Shown here: piece after piece, positions 40,701-55,700 of the stretch
Layout: each line of letters opens with the position of its first letter
How positions within the stretch are numbered: the stretch's first letter is position 1
Assembly (NCBI RefSeq): GCF_018691265.1
Contig: NW_024881313.1
Coordinates: forward strand, 6,291,501-6,355,500
Origin: Tyto alba
Taxonomy: Eukaryota > Chordata > Aves > Strigiformes > Tytonidae
Direction: 5' to 3'
DNA length: 64,000 nt
Notes under the pieces: generated by a model
Databases searched by the model: none
What the model was told of the DNA's origin: nothing
Seen by the model: only the letters and a program-made list of their open reading frames with translations
Translations under genes and position numbers: made by a program

Positions 40701-43700
40701 TCCACAAAAAAAAGATGCTGCCTTGTAGCAAATAAACTTATCAGATACATTGAGAAAAGCTTTAAACTGAAATCAAAGATGTATAAAATACATGGAAGTC
40801 GTGACACGGTAGGCATGATTAGAACTTACATTTAAGTCAGTATTCAGTTCTTCACAAATAGCCAACTCGACCTTTTTGAGAATTTCATCTGCATTGCCAA
40901 CCACTTCCTCTAAATCTGTAGATGCTTCTGACATCGGGTCAAAACACTTCAAAGAGAGTTTAAAAAAGAAAATCAGCCTTGCAAATGAAAGTAAGAAGTT
41001 AGCAAGTAGACAGCAAAAACAAGCAAGAAATACAAAAAAATTAGCACTACTGGAAATCTAATCAGGATTCATGTCAGATCTCACTTCTAACTGCCTCAAA
41101 CTTGAGTGATATAATGACTTCTAGAACTAACAGAGTCCACCAGGCAAGAACAAAGTCAATTCTTGACTTGATTGGGTTTTATTTGCCTAATCTCATTTTG
41201 ATTTTTACCAAAAATGAAACAGTAGAAGAATTCCAATCCTTCTCCTATTGAGTTTCATGTCAAAAATCAACATGTGTGCTGCCCACACAGTGATACACAA
41301 GATGGCAGTTTCACTATCAAGTGGGCTTTCCATTCCTACATAGCACTACCTGAGATGAAGACTCATCCTGGGATCTATTTCACAGTTTATCAAGTGTGAA
41401 ATAAGGTTGAAGATTTCACCAGGAAATCCTCTGTGTTTTCACAGAAGTCAGAAATAACTTAGCTTCAAGATATAAGATACAGAAGGTGCCAGAGGAAGAA
41501 TCAGCAAGATAAGTTTATAATTACATTGATGTTGTTTTCAGCAAAGTTTTGTTACTCATATCTGCAGAAGAAGAGATACTACCACTGCCAACCAGAACTA
41601 AAATTAAATGATAGTCCTGTATTTAACATGCAACGTACAGAGTCACAATAGAAACCTGCAAACTCCATCTTGTCCATTTACCTATCAAGCATGTGTACTC
41701 CACTAAAGATTGTGAAAATATTTTATTGGCTTAACCTTAAAGGAACTAAAAATAAAAACTTTAGCAGTGCAAGTTCAAACAGTATATTGCTCCCCAAAGC
41801 CTGGAGTTGCATAATTCAGAGGAGCCATCCAAAGTCTGAAAATTTCCTTGTTTGTCACTGACCTATTTCATACTGTAGATTCTGATAGGTGCTACACAAG
41901 ATCAATTTCGATTCAGAAAGAGAGGACAATGAATATCTATTTAAAATAATGGAAGGGGAAACACTTCAAAGAAGCATTTCCTCCACACAACTGCTCACAC
42001 TTTTTTTAAAAAGGAGCTAGAAGTTAAATTGCAACAGAAAAATTACATATCAAAAACTGAAATTATTAAGATAGATAAATGAAAACTTCTTCCTTGGTCT
42101 ACCTACCAGTGCTTTATCAACCCATGCCAAAAGTCTGTATATTTCCTGTGTCTCTAAATAGTTTGCAGAAAAGTTCAGATTTGAAACAGGTAAACCAAAG
42201 TTCATTACTACAACATTACTACTACTAACAAACTTTACTCACTTTCATACGTGCAGCATAGCACTCTGAATTGCACCCAGCAACCACAGAAACCCACCTG
42301 CAGGTTTGTTTATTCCCTCTAATAACTGACATGATCATAAACATCTGCAAGTAATCATATTCATTAACATTATACTGCACATGACATGCACAAGTCTACA
42401 CTGCTGCTGAAGAGCATTTATCATCAGGTCAAAGAACACTTATTTATAACAGCATCTTCCCACTGTAAATGCGCTGGGTACAGTAAGATGTAAGGGCAGG
42501 AAACCTACTCACTATGAAAGGGCACAATCCTTGTGGATTATGTACAATTCACATGGGTAGGAAGGTTATGCTGACACAAACATGTTTACACACAAGTGAA
42601 AGAAGGAGGAGATCAGGGAAGCTGGGCCTGCAGGAATGGAGGGAGAGCAGGTTGCAGTCTTCCCAGGAAGATTAAGAGTCCTAAACTGAGCAAGAACATA
42701 GATATTAAGCACAGAGACAGGAATGCCACAGTTACCTCCCTACCTTACACTTTCTTTACAAGCAGAACTCAATGGATGGTAAGCCACTTCCACCATCCAT
42801 CTCCTTTTAAGACAAGTAACATGTACTCAACTTCAATGCTCCAAACCTCCTACAACTCAGACTGAGACACACAGCATCCAAATAGTATTCCAGAAAATAC
42901 TCCACGACATGCAAATTGAAGTGGACGATTTATTTGCATAAATTCTCCACACTCAGTATTTCAATGAGGAAAAAACATCTATTGCATATTTGTCTGCAAC
43001 CTGTACCTAGATCATGTCAAGTCAGACTGATGGCTTCTTTGCAGTGATCTTTCATCACCTCTTTCAGCAGCATTTATGAACTAGAACCTTTTAAAATCTA
43101 AAGTCTTTCTATCCAAAGGGCACTTAAAAGGACTAATTAAAGCATTTCAGTGACACAGTGAACAGATGGGCACACCCACACAAAAGTTATACTTGCATAG
43201 AAGTACAAAAGATGTCCTTTCATAAGAAAGCATAAACCTTGGTTCACCGCAAAGGTACACTAAAAATAAAGGTAAACTAACACTCCGTTCCTCAATGTAT
43301 TACCTTTCCCTCTGTACTGAGGCACTGTCATTTAGTGCCACTGATCATATGCACAACCTCCCTGCCATAGGTAGCTGTCCCTACTAACGCCTACTCCTCA
43401 CAAGCTCGGTTAGACAGTGTCCTAACTTCACCTTTTACATCAACAGGAAATATTGACTGTTTGCCTTACCTTTAAGATGCCACTGAACCAGTCAGCAAAA
43501 ATTTGCAGAGCTGTGTCCGTATCATTTCTGACACAAATCAATTTCTTCATTTTAAGACTCTTCCACTTGAAGAACTCTTGAAATACCTCGTCAGAGTCAT
43601 CTGCTTCAGAACCTTGACCATACACCATCCCCAGGGAATCAGACAGTTCCTGTGCAACAAGTGAATCAAACAAAAACAGGTTTGCAAACCAGAAGAAATG

Positions 43701-46700
43701 TGTGCCATTATATTATCTATAAAAAAACCAAGATATTTAACACAGAAAAAGTTAGCACCACCTGCTGGCATATAGTTTTTTTCTACTACTATTTCTATAT
43801 CCAGTGAAGTATAGTTTATAGTACACATTCTTCTCAGATCTAGTTGCAGTATGTCTACCAGAAAATTAAATGCAGAAAAGGATCTCACACAGAAATCAGA
43901 GTCTGATTTTCCCCTCTAAAACATGGAAAGAAAAGACACCACTAAAAGCTTAACAGCTCATAAGAAGTCATCTGTATTTTAGTCCCTCCTTCCCTATGAT
44001 TGGACTTTAAAGTCATACTCACCAGGATAAAGAACAAAATGGGGTTCAATTTATAACGCTCCTCACAGAACTGCTCAATTTCAGAAAAACCAAGTGAACT
44101 CGTACTGTGAAACAAGGTGACCAGCCAGACACCCAAGAAGTGCTTCTGGACTGATCCCTCCCTTCAGAAGCCAAATCTCTTCCAATGTACCTTTGTTGTC
44201 ACCCTGATTCCTAGGCAAAAAAGCAATTGCCTATGTGTCTGATACCTGAAGGCCCTTTCAAATTAGTTTTACAGCCTGGAAACTTGTATTTCCATCTAAA
44301 AAAACAAGTATTCTGCAAGCATAAGAAGCACAGGGTCCACCTCCTTTTGACTTGTATTAGAAAAGAAACTCAAGTGCTACGTATAAGAGAAAGGCCTAAT
44401 TTTTCAGGAACTGAAGTTAGACTAACAGGGCTGTAGTTCACTGTGTCTTCCCTCACACTCTTTTTGTAGACTGGAGTGACACTGGCTAGCTTCCCGTCAG
44501 CAGGGACCTCTCCAGACTCACAAGACCTTTGGCAGATGATTGAGAGGGGTCCTGCCATAACATCCACTGGCTCATTCCATACTCTGGGATGAATCCTATC
44601 AGGCCCCAGGGACTTGTGAACATTCAGCTGATCCCTTACAATTTCAGTGTCCACAAATTAAAAGTTATTGTTCCCACACTCGTGGTCCTCCAGCTTAGGG
44701 GACCAGACAGCCCAAAGTTTATCAGTATTATAAAAGACTGAGGCAAAAAAACACAATGAATGCCTCCACTTTTTCTTCATCCCTATTAGTCAGAGGACCA
44801 TCTTCAACAAGTATCGATCGGTCCAGTATTTTCTTTAAACCTCCTCTTGCTATTAACATACTTTTAAAAGACTTTCTTGTTTTCTGAAATAACACTGGTT
44901 AGTTTCAACTCTAATTGAACTTTGACCTTTGAAGTCTTCTCCCTGCATAAACGAACCACAGCTCTGTATTCTTCCCGTGAAGCCTGACCTCACTTCTAGA
45001 GATCATAAAATCTCTTTTTCCTCCTGGGCTCCACGAGGAGTTCCTCGTTCAGCCAAGCTGGTCTTTCTGCCCCACTTGCTTGACGTGGGACACAGTGGAA
45101 TTGCCCACTCCTGCACTTCTAAAAGGCTGTTCTTAAAAACTGACCAGCACTCATGGACTCCTAGGCCCTCAAAAGCAGATTGCCAGGGTACTCTGCTACA
45201 CAGCTCCCTGAATAGCTTAAAGGTTGCTCTCTTGAAGTCCTGGGTAGCAACTCTGCTGTCCTTTATTCTCATTATACAGAAAATTTTGAACTCAACCATT
45301 TCATGATCACTGTAGCCAAGAGAGCCACATACCATCACATGCCCCACAAGTCCTTCTCTATCCACAAACAGCAGTTCTAGGTGGCTGTCTTTCCTAACTG
45401 GCTCACTAAGTACCTGTGACAAGAAGTTATCTTCCACAAACTTCAATAATTCTCAAGATCTGCTTATCACAGAAGTATGATATTCCCAGTTGATGTCTGG
45501 GAAGTCGAAATCTCCCATAAGGACAAGGACTACCAATCCAGAAGTTTCTCCTAATTACCTACAGAATAACTCATCAGTGCTTACATCCTGGCTGGGTGAC
45601 TGGTAGTAGACACCCACTACTACAACATCCCCTTTGTTTTGCATCCCCCTAATCCTTACCCAGAGGCTCTCAACCACATTGTCACTAACTGTGAGGGCTG
45701 TGCAATCAAGCCCCTCCCTTACGTACAGTGTGACACCTCCACCTTGCCTGTCTGGCCAATCCCTCCTGAACAGCCTGTAGCCTTCCATCCCAGCACTCCA
45801 GGCGTGGGACTCATTCCAAATCTCACTAATACCAATGGTGCCGTAGCTCTGGGAGCTGACCAACACTTCCCGTCCATCCTGTTTGTTTCTCATACTGCAA
45901 GCATTGGTGTACAAGCATTTCAGATATGCTCCTGAGCCCTTTCTGCTCCCGGGAGCAGTGTAAATGTTGTCACTAGGATTCCCACCCTCAGGCCAGCCCT
46001 TGGCTTACTTACTGCAATCCTGTTGGTGTTCCCTTCCCCCTTCATTTCACTGGATGCACTTGTGCTTTTGTAATCGGTAGCATCTTTTAGTTTTCAAAAT
46101 CCATCATTTTACTTACCCACATCATTGCCAACAAGATGACTGAAGAAACCCTGAGAAAGGCTGCTGGCAGTTTGCTTATATACAGCATTTCACTTTAATT
46201 TCTTTTCCCAGATCCCAAAACATTTGAGTTAAATATCACAGACCCTTCCAAAAAACACCTAGGTCATGTGGATGAAGAAAAACACCAAAATCTCTCTCTC
46301 TCTTCCTCTTGAGAGAGGTTTTCATCTTTGCTTCTGTTCAGACTCAATAACCAGTGCTATGGAAAAAGCAGTATGACAGAACTTAAAGTCACTTGTCAGG
46401 AACCTTTCAGACACTTGAAACACAACAGGTCATATGAGCAACCAAATATAACTTAGACTGACACTACCACCACAGGCCAGCATGTGGCAGCAATGGCCTC
46501 CCCTTGCCAAGGGCTGCAGGTACTGAGGAGGTGAGGAAGTGAGATTGAGCAATTTTGTAGAACTACACATGATGATGCCACAACCAGGCCCAGCCCTACA
46601 GATACAGCACAGCAAAAGTTCAGACTGGGGCCAAAAGCATAACAATTTCCTGACATTATAACTAACGAAATACAGTGATCAAAAAAAGAAAAAACAACCA

Positions 46701-49700
46701 ACCAAAAACAACAAAAAAAAAACACCAAACCACACCATATCATTTTTATTTTATACAAACTATAAAACCACTTTTATAACAATAGCTACTATGATGAACA
46801 GCATTCATTCAGTACTCTCATTTATTTAAAACAGCCATTTCCAACGGAGCCAGAGGGCACGAGCCTTGTACAAATATGCTTATCTATAAGCAAATATAAG
46901 AAGGAGGTTTGTGCTAAATTTGTGGAGGCTATTTAAATCATTCAGGTGCACAGCAGATTTTTCTCACATTCTTTTTTGAACACCTGAATTTTAATACACC
47001 AGAATACACATGGATAGAAAGTGGCATGGTAAGGGAGAAGCCAGGTTCAAAAGGAACAGTCTGAATGAGGGAGAAAAATCAGCCCATTTAACAGCAACCA
47101 AAAGTGGGTAAGAGAACTGAAAAAAGTGCTCAGCAGCAGTTTCATATCCAATATCACATCTCATTTACAAAGATAATAACATTAATCACACCAGAAGAGT
47201 ATCTGCATGCATTCCATCAGGCTGTCCTCAAGCAAAGAATCCTGTACGTTATATCCTATTTCCTCCCATTTATTCTTCATACTGTAAACACACTTTGCTA
47301 AAGCATTAGCATCTCCACCAACATATGGATATAGAAGTAGGCTCCATAAGGCTAAAAAGCTACCATATGAAAACAGCTCAGTGGCCTGCATGCACTTGTC
47401 CCAGACACTCTCTAAGCATGGTAAGTCAAAAAGAGCAGAACAAGCTACTACACACCATCCATGGGGCAGAGGAAACATGCTTACAGACAGCTAACACAGA
47501 ACAGCTGACAACTGCTCAGCTCACACCCTAGCTTGCTTTACTTTTGTATGCCCACACTCTCAGCCTTCCTTTTAACTAATGCAGCATTATCATCTGGAAG
47601 GCATGGAGCTCACTTACTGTTCATTTTGGTCCTAGGTAGTTGGACCAGCTGCAGCTAACACTGCTTGAATTTGCCCGTAGTTCAGGTCAACAACAGTTCT
47701 CACTGGAAGGTATAAAACGTAAGAAGATATGTGTGATGCAGAAGAGAGGTTTGCAATACACAGCCTCAGTGAGCAGGCCATCAGCTTTCAAAGCTACTGT
47801 TCTTCTGAGAGACACTGGAAAAAACCTCGTTTCTCCAGGACAGCACAGCGTGACCTTTTTGGCTCTATAAAACCAAGATTCTCGTTGATATTTGGTAAAA
47901 ACTTTTTTCTGTTTCCCTACTTGGGAAAACTACTTTGATATTCTAGCTGCTAATACAAGAGAGGATCTTTGACACAGTTAAATTAAAGCATAAAACTCAC
48001 TTAACACACCTAACAGCATTTCAGCACCCCTTCAAATATTTTCAAAAAACTATTAGAATTTCACTGCAGTACAATTATCTAGAAGGTGCTTAATGCCTAC
48101 CACCTAGTGGATTAGCACAGCATAACCTTTACACACACAGCAAAACCAAACCAAACCAAAACAGTCACAAAACAGAAAAACCCCATACAACACCACAATA
48201 CAACTTTCCTCTGTCTGAAGGAGCAGGATTCACACGGGGCCTCCAGTGATAAAAAGCCATGAAACACTATACATCCAGTATCTTTTCTAATTAGACACCA
48301 ATCTGCATATCAGACTAGAACCAAAAAATAATCTCACACACGTGGACATCTCTGAAATTTGCACAGTCACACTGTCAAACTATTGCCAACCTTCTTCTCC
48401 TCTCCACACACACCTGCACAGTCAAAATAGAAACAAGTAATATTTCTAAAGTTAAAAAGAGGTTATTTATTTCTAAAAGCAAAGGCCAGAAACACCAGCT
48501 TGGTGTTTCCACTGGTAAAGTCCTCTTTAAAAGCTCTTACTGCCTCTACGGAGCCTACTTCCCCATCTACTTCCCCACTTCCTGTTGTTGGGTTGGCTGG
48601 GAGAGGCACTTTTGGCATAAACACATGCTTCTATAGTGTTTAACTCTCACTGTAACAAAAAAAAAAAACCTCCCCAACATTTTAAGCATTTTACACTTTG
48701 CTACACTAGTCCAAACTTCACAGCCATCTTAACAGAAAGGGCTTGGAAAGTGTATAATCCAATCACAAAACCCACTGCCCCAATTTACAGGATAACTATA
48801 TTAACTTTTTAATTGTAGGTTCTCTTATTAACACCAGTCTTCTACTAAACATTCTGTGCTTTCCAAAGTCTTGTTAGTCACCAAACACAGTATCATAAAA
48901 GAAAAGCTGCCACTCAAATCCAGGATCTAGATAATAATTTCCCTCTAGACACAAAACATCTAAGAGACCAGGATCACAAGTAACACTGAGAACTACATGT
49001 GTAAGATGTACAATTTCGAAGTGTTATCTAAAGCTTCATCTGCTGCTGCCAAGGTCTTCAACTATAAAATGCTGAATATTTAAGAAACACCCTCCACAAG
49101 TTCTCAGCGTTTCAGAATCAAAACTGATAAAAGCAAACCTCCTTACTTGTAACGTTCTTGAGCGCTCAGAGAGGGGCAGCTGATCCACTTCCAAAATTAA
49201 TTCTTCCACTGCTGAATACAAGTTCCGCTGCACCTCATCCCTCTTGGTGATCAATTCATCTCTTTCATCCTATGCAGAAAGAAAAGCAAGTCAGCAACTC
49301 ACACCCAAATGTCACATACACAATGTGGAAAGTGATACAAAAAAAGTGTTAAATCTCTGCAAAGTATGAATAGCACAATACATGCCTGACTAGGAATGAG
49401 TGAAAAACTAAATTTTGCTTTTAACCTCTACTCCTATGACATGACCCACCTTGCACAAATACAACACCCTTTACGGTATAAAAATATGCCTATATTATAA
49501 AGCAACTAAAGAAACAGTTACTGCATGACTGGGAGTCCTAACTACCACTGTAAATTTAAAATGTCCTAGTTGTCCTGCAGTTTTTGACTGTATTACAGAA
49601 ATTAGAATTTGGATTATCCACACTTCCATACATGCCAAATCATGTCCACAAAGTCAAACTGCAAAAAATTTCTTGCTGAAGAAGAATATTTTAGAATCAA

Positions 49701-52700
49701 AAAAATCCTTTTACCAATTTCCTCACTGCCTTCTAGCAAGAAAGGCAGATTACCTGTAAACTCCCTGCTGATAATCTGCAGTGAGACCGTGAAACTGAAG
49801 ATAATTTTCTAGAAATAAAACCAAAGTTTCCCTTAGATGACTGGCAGGATTAGTTCTGCTACTGGCAAAGGAACCCCACATTTGTATTAGACAAGGTACC
49901 TAAAAGACTCACCAAAATCAAACCTTTCAAAATGGATGAAGCAAGTTACTCAGAATCATATTTGCAGTGTTCTTTTCAGTGATTTAACCCAACATGTCCA
50001 TAGAAATATTAAAATATATATGAACATGGAGGACCATACTACAGCTTGGCAGATCTGCTGTAAAGATTTGCTATTCCCTCCTACATCCATCTCCAAAAAT
50101 AAAAAAGTAAGTAAAATGACTCGAGTAGCTATAACACACTGTCCTGACACATGTTCCCTTTCCCACCTCAACAAAATTAAAAAAGAAGAATCTTGGAAAG
50201 TCTAGTGTGGAAGGCAATTAATAAAGAAACAGAAAACAGAAGAGTTAACCATAGCAACAATACCAGTTTCACATGGAGTCAAATGAACACTTCCTACTAA
50301 CAAGCAATATATAATTGTAACATAAATACACAAACACATGTTCTCAGAGTATTTCAATTGAGTTTATCCAGTGAAAGCTTAGAAGTTGACTTTATCTGGA
50401 GTTTGTAAGTATCCATGGAAGACAGAACAGAAACCTTTTGCCTGTAACAGACAGGGGCAGGAAGAGATCCAAAGGTTGGAAATTGAAAGATGGAGAACCC
50501 TCCAACTAAAAATAAAACCCCAAGTTGCAGCATAGACTGCTTTAAAACTTAGATTAGCAACTGAACAGATGTTGTAATTCAGCCAGACATTAGTGGGCTG
50601 AGTAATAAAAATCAATGGGTTATATTCTACCATAGAAGCTGAACACAACATAATGTTTCAGCACTTAAAAACATGAAGCAACAACAACAGAAAAGATTTA
50701 ATAGGCATTTCTGCACTGTTTGGGCATCTCTGGTGACCAAAAGCATATATAATTTTCACAGATTTCCTTCTGGTTTTCCTGCATAAGACAGGAGCTGGTT
50801 TGTGAAAGAATACTGTAACACACTACATAACAAGGAGTAAGGACCCCTTGTCATGAAAAGCACTTTTCAAGACAAGATTCCTGCAGAACATTACTTCAAG
50901 AAATAGAGCAATAGAGATTTAACACAGTAGAAGAGCCAACCAGGCAACCAAGCTCCTATTAATACCAGTTCAAGCACTAGAGTACATCTAACAGTCTACA
51001 CATGACTGAAGGACAATCCAGGAACTTAACAGACAGCTCAGGAGCCACACGATAAGTCTCCTTCCAGTGTCTGCCATTTAACTGGGTACATGTGACACTT
51101 CATGCCCATTAAATAACAATAACTTCAGAGAGCATTAAGTACACAGGCAGTGTTTTAATAGTCTGCTTTACAAAGGTGTAAGTTCATCAAAAAGCAAACA
51201 GTAGAACTAAACTCCTTTAAAACAGCCTAAAGGCTTCTCAAACTACAAAACTTAATTTGTTTTGTGTCTGGTCTATCTTACACCTTTAAAAAAACAAAAC
51301 AAAACAAAAAAACCAACAAAACAAAACAAAAAACCCACAACAAGCAAACAACTCCACAAACCACCCCACACAAACCACCACCAGACTCGGTCATACCAAA
51401 TGGCAAGCTAGGTTACCACCGTGTTTCTGATAACTATAGAAATGCTTATGAAAGTCCGTAAGAGCAGGATATGTATAATGTGATCACCTCATCAATGTAT
51501 TCTTGGTTAAGTGTGATTTAATGACCTCATAAGCAAGAGAAAAAAAAATATTAATCCCCCTCCATGGATAAATTATAATCCATTTTTAGAGCCTATTTCT
51601 ACTCTTGGCCCCAGGTTTTGTCTCCCTTTAATGGAAGCTGCTACTTTGTAGTATATGAAATAGTTAAAACTAACTCTGGCATCAGCATCCTCATTAAACA
51701 GCTCTATTAATTCCACTCTCCCCCATTTCTTTTTTTTTTTTTTTAATATAACTGAATAGTTTCTCTTTTTTAATCATTGGCATGATTATTTTTTCATTCT
51801 TCTCAAAAGAAAAAAAAATGCTGAGTATGTACCCTACAGCCTCCAAGAAAGTAAATCTTGAGTAAGTTTCTAAATCTAAATCATAAATTAAGCAACACAT
51901 CAATCAAACACTATCTACAATGTCTGAAAAGTCAGTATTTGTATTACACCGTATTACTACGAGTATCTGCCTACATTGCAATTGGGAACTTCTAACTATC
52001 CCTGGTTTTTCATCTGTAAAGCTGACATCTTCTCAGCAACATTTCATAGGAGAGCTGGTTAAGTGATCAGCATCACTACCTTCCTATTTAGACACAGAAT
52101 TGACATCAAATTCTATGATTAGTTTTGAATATATTTTTAAGCATTTCGTCTCCAGAAAAAACATCTTTGTTATTTTCATACACGCCATTCCTCAAGTAGT
52201 ATCTCAGTTCACTGATTATCTTCTTATGCTTACAAGACATTTGAAACAAATACCTTGTTAAGAACAAATGCTCCAGTTCCCCATCTTCATTTTCAGGACA
52301 GTATCCAGGAGAGACCCAGTTAAATCAGCATAAAACAACTAAGAAAGCATAGACAATGAAAACTGAAATAATGCCATTTACTCTGCACTCAAACTTTATT
52401 GGGTTTACTTATGCCTGTGATATTTCAGAGACATTAGGTTTCCCCCAAAGCAAGACAAAATGTTCACCCCCGAGAGCTTACAAACAAACAAGGCTTGTGA
52501 CTGTAAAAGAGGGCATCAGCACTCCAGGAAGGTTAAATGAAGAGCACACTGCTTGGGCAACTAAACAGCAAGAATTAACTTAGTAAAACCAATTCTGGCA
52601 GCTAGGTTGACAGATTAAGCAGAGTTAAACAGTCTGCTATAGTTTAGTAGCCAGCTATTTCATCCGTTTGGGTTTACCGGGCTTCCTGTACACTGGTGTC

Positions 52701-55700
52701 CTGGGTTGAGTGAGTGGTGGAGTTTTTTGGTGGCAGGGGAGGGGGCTATAGGGGCGGCCCCCTGTGAGAAGCTTCTCGAAGCTCTCCCAGCTCCAAGTCA
52801 GCTCCACTTCTGTTTGGAAACTGAGCCCATCAGCTGCACCTCTGCTGTAACGTATTTAAGAAGGGACGTGGTGAGGAGCAGTGGGACTGGTGAGGAGGAG
52901 TTGCTGCAGCTGCATGAACACCAAGGTCAGTGGAGGAACAGAGGAAGAAAGGAGGGGGGAGGTGTGCCGGAGCAGAGACCCCCCTGTATCCTGTGGTGAG
53001 ACAGCAGGGCGGCCCCCCTGCCACCCATGGAGATCTACAGTGGAGCAGGCACTGATTTATGGCCTGTGGTTTCCGCCCGCCTGATCAAGGTGCTGTGACC
53101 GAAGGAGGCCGGGGTCTCATGGGAAAAGGCAGCCCCGCTGCTGTAATTCAGCGCTGGGAGGATTGCAGCATGCGGGGGAGTCCCACGCCGCAGCAGCTCG
53201 GGAAGGGCTGCAGCCGTGGGAGGGAATCCAGTCGGAGAAAGTTGGTGACCCACGACGGAGCAGTGTGGGGAACGCTGCGGCCCATGGGAGGGACTCATGT
53301 CGGAGAAAGTTTGTGGAGGACTGTCTCCTGTGAGAGGGGGACCACGATGGAGCACGGGGAATAAGTTCCAGAAACTCCCCCCACCGAAGATAAAGAAAGT
53401 GGCAGCACTGACTGCACCCCCCATTCCCTGCCCCTGCGCCCCTGGGGGAGGAGGTAGAGATATCGGGAGCAGAGCTGAGCCAGGGAAGAAGGGAGGGGTG
53501 GGGGGAAGGTGTTCTCAAGATGTGGCAATGCTTCTCACTGTCCTACTCTGTTGCGTGTTGTTAGTGTCTGTAATAAATGTATGTTCTTTTTTTCCTTCCC
53601 CTAACCAGTCTGCCTTTTACTCGTGCCCATAAAGGGGGATTTTTTCCCCATCCCAGTCCTATCTCAAACCCCAAGCCTGGCTCTCTGTCCCTTCTTATTG
53701 CCAGAAGAGAAGGGAGAGAGAGTGGCTGCGTGGTGGTAGGCTGCCGACCAGGCCCAAACCACGACAACTGGATTTACACATACCTCATCTTAAGTGAGCA
53801 GGAAACAAAGTTAGTGACATTGATATATTCCTTTGTACTATCAAAAATATTTGTTAGCCTGTCTACAGTTAGTATAATTTAAGTAGGGATGACAGGCAGA
53901 ATAACAAGCATACCCTTTTACTGCATGCGTCCTGGACACTTCTTAGATTTGAAAATACAGTAGTCAAGATTCTGTGGCATGTTACAGCATATAAAATAGA
54001 TCTTTAAAAATCAAAATGATTCTCAGGGAAAAAAAAGTTAAGTCACTACACTGCGCATTAAAGCAGGACAACTTCTGTGGTACCACAGCTCTAGCATGAT
54101 GCCACCAAAACTCTTGTTCTGTACCCTTGACCTACCAAAGTCTTCAAAATACTTAAGACAAATTCCACAAGAGCTTTGCGATGTCCTGCTTCCAGCTGCT
54201 ACCAATTCATCTGGAAAACTAAATTAATTCTTCAGGGACCTCTACACTTCCATACATATTCCCACTTGAGAACCCTTTGCAGTACTCTGGGGGATACCCA
54301 ACATCTAGCAGAACTCCCATCTCCTTTATTTTTCCCCATTTAAAGTATTTTGACACTACCATGACAACTTCTTCTCTTCAGAGAGCAGGAAATTTTTCCT
54401 AGAACAACGGTGACAGTCACAAGATTTCATGCCACCGTTCATTTACACCTTAGCTTAGGCAACCAGGAACAATGTCAGAATGGGCAGGGGAGGATGATAG
54501 GGGGGTGGTGTGGATTTCTGAACAAAATGAGTTTTCAAACTATGTGTGAGGCCACACCTTGCCAACACAAAACAGAGGGCTACACAAACACATATGGAGC
54601 TGCCAGAAGCAGTGATGTCAGCTCGTTTCAGTAGTATTTCAAATATTTTGGCAGTGTAACTCACTACAATGTATTATGCAGACATGACTTCATTGTTTGT
54701 CATTCACAACTGAAATTGGTGGCAATGTCCAGATTGCCTAAAATATTCCAACAAATTAGTCCACCAGAAAAACCTCAAGCACTCCTCAAGAATTAAACCT
54801 ATTTTCATGACATTTCTCATAGAAGAACACTGCTTGCTGGGGTTAGCAACTCAGAGGAAAAAAAAAAAAAAAACAAAAACACCACAACCCTCACACATAT
54901 TGTCACTTGAATGACACCAAAGCAATTATCTCCTCTATTGAACCAACACTTTGAGCCTCAACAGTCACAGCACAGGATCTGTCCCCTAACTGTTGTCCAC
55001 ATTAAGAGTTTTCTTTCCCTCTATCCCCAGACCGAGACAAAGCAAAACTTGGATGACAGGGCGAAAACAACTTCTAAGGCAGCCTTGCTTTGCTTGCCTG
55101 CTGTTACTCATCAAGGTTTACCGACACACTTCTTGAGCTCAGCCATCCCACGTAATCTCCAGAAAACTGCAACTGCTGCTACCGAACACAGGATGAGGAA
55201 TTCACCCAAGGGAAGTTTGTGCACGTGAATCCTTAAGCAGCCCTGGCTCCTGGGTACCTCGCAACCTAGCTGTTCTTCTACATATTACTCCCATATACAA
55301 GATGCAACATTAAAATGTCATCTGCTTATTATCTGCTTATATCTTGGTGTTGTCAGATTTAAACATCTGGCTTTGCTGTAAGTGAAAAGAAATTATTTTG
55401 TTTAATAAAAACAATCAAATGTATGCCATGCTATAGATGTTTTGATACTTTTCTCTGCACAGGGAACAAAACCAGAACTTACTTGGGTTGTCCTCATGGC
55501 TCATTATTTTCTAGTCCATCTCACCAGCCATTACATTCAGTGTAACACAGCAACACTTCTTCAGCAAACATATTTAAAACGTTTTAGGTTATACCTGAAA
55601 ACAGTCACATCAGATTTGCTGCCATTCTCCAGACACACAGCTACCATCCCTTCCCTGCCTCACCACCACTCCTGCCACAGACTGGGGAACCTGCCCGTCC

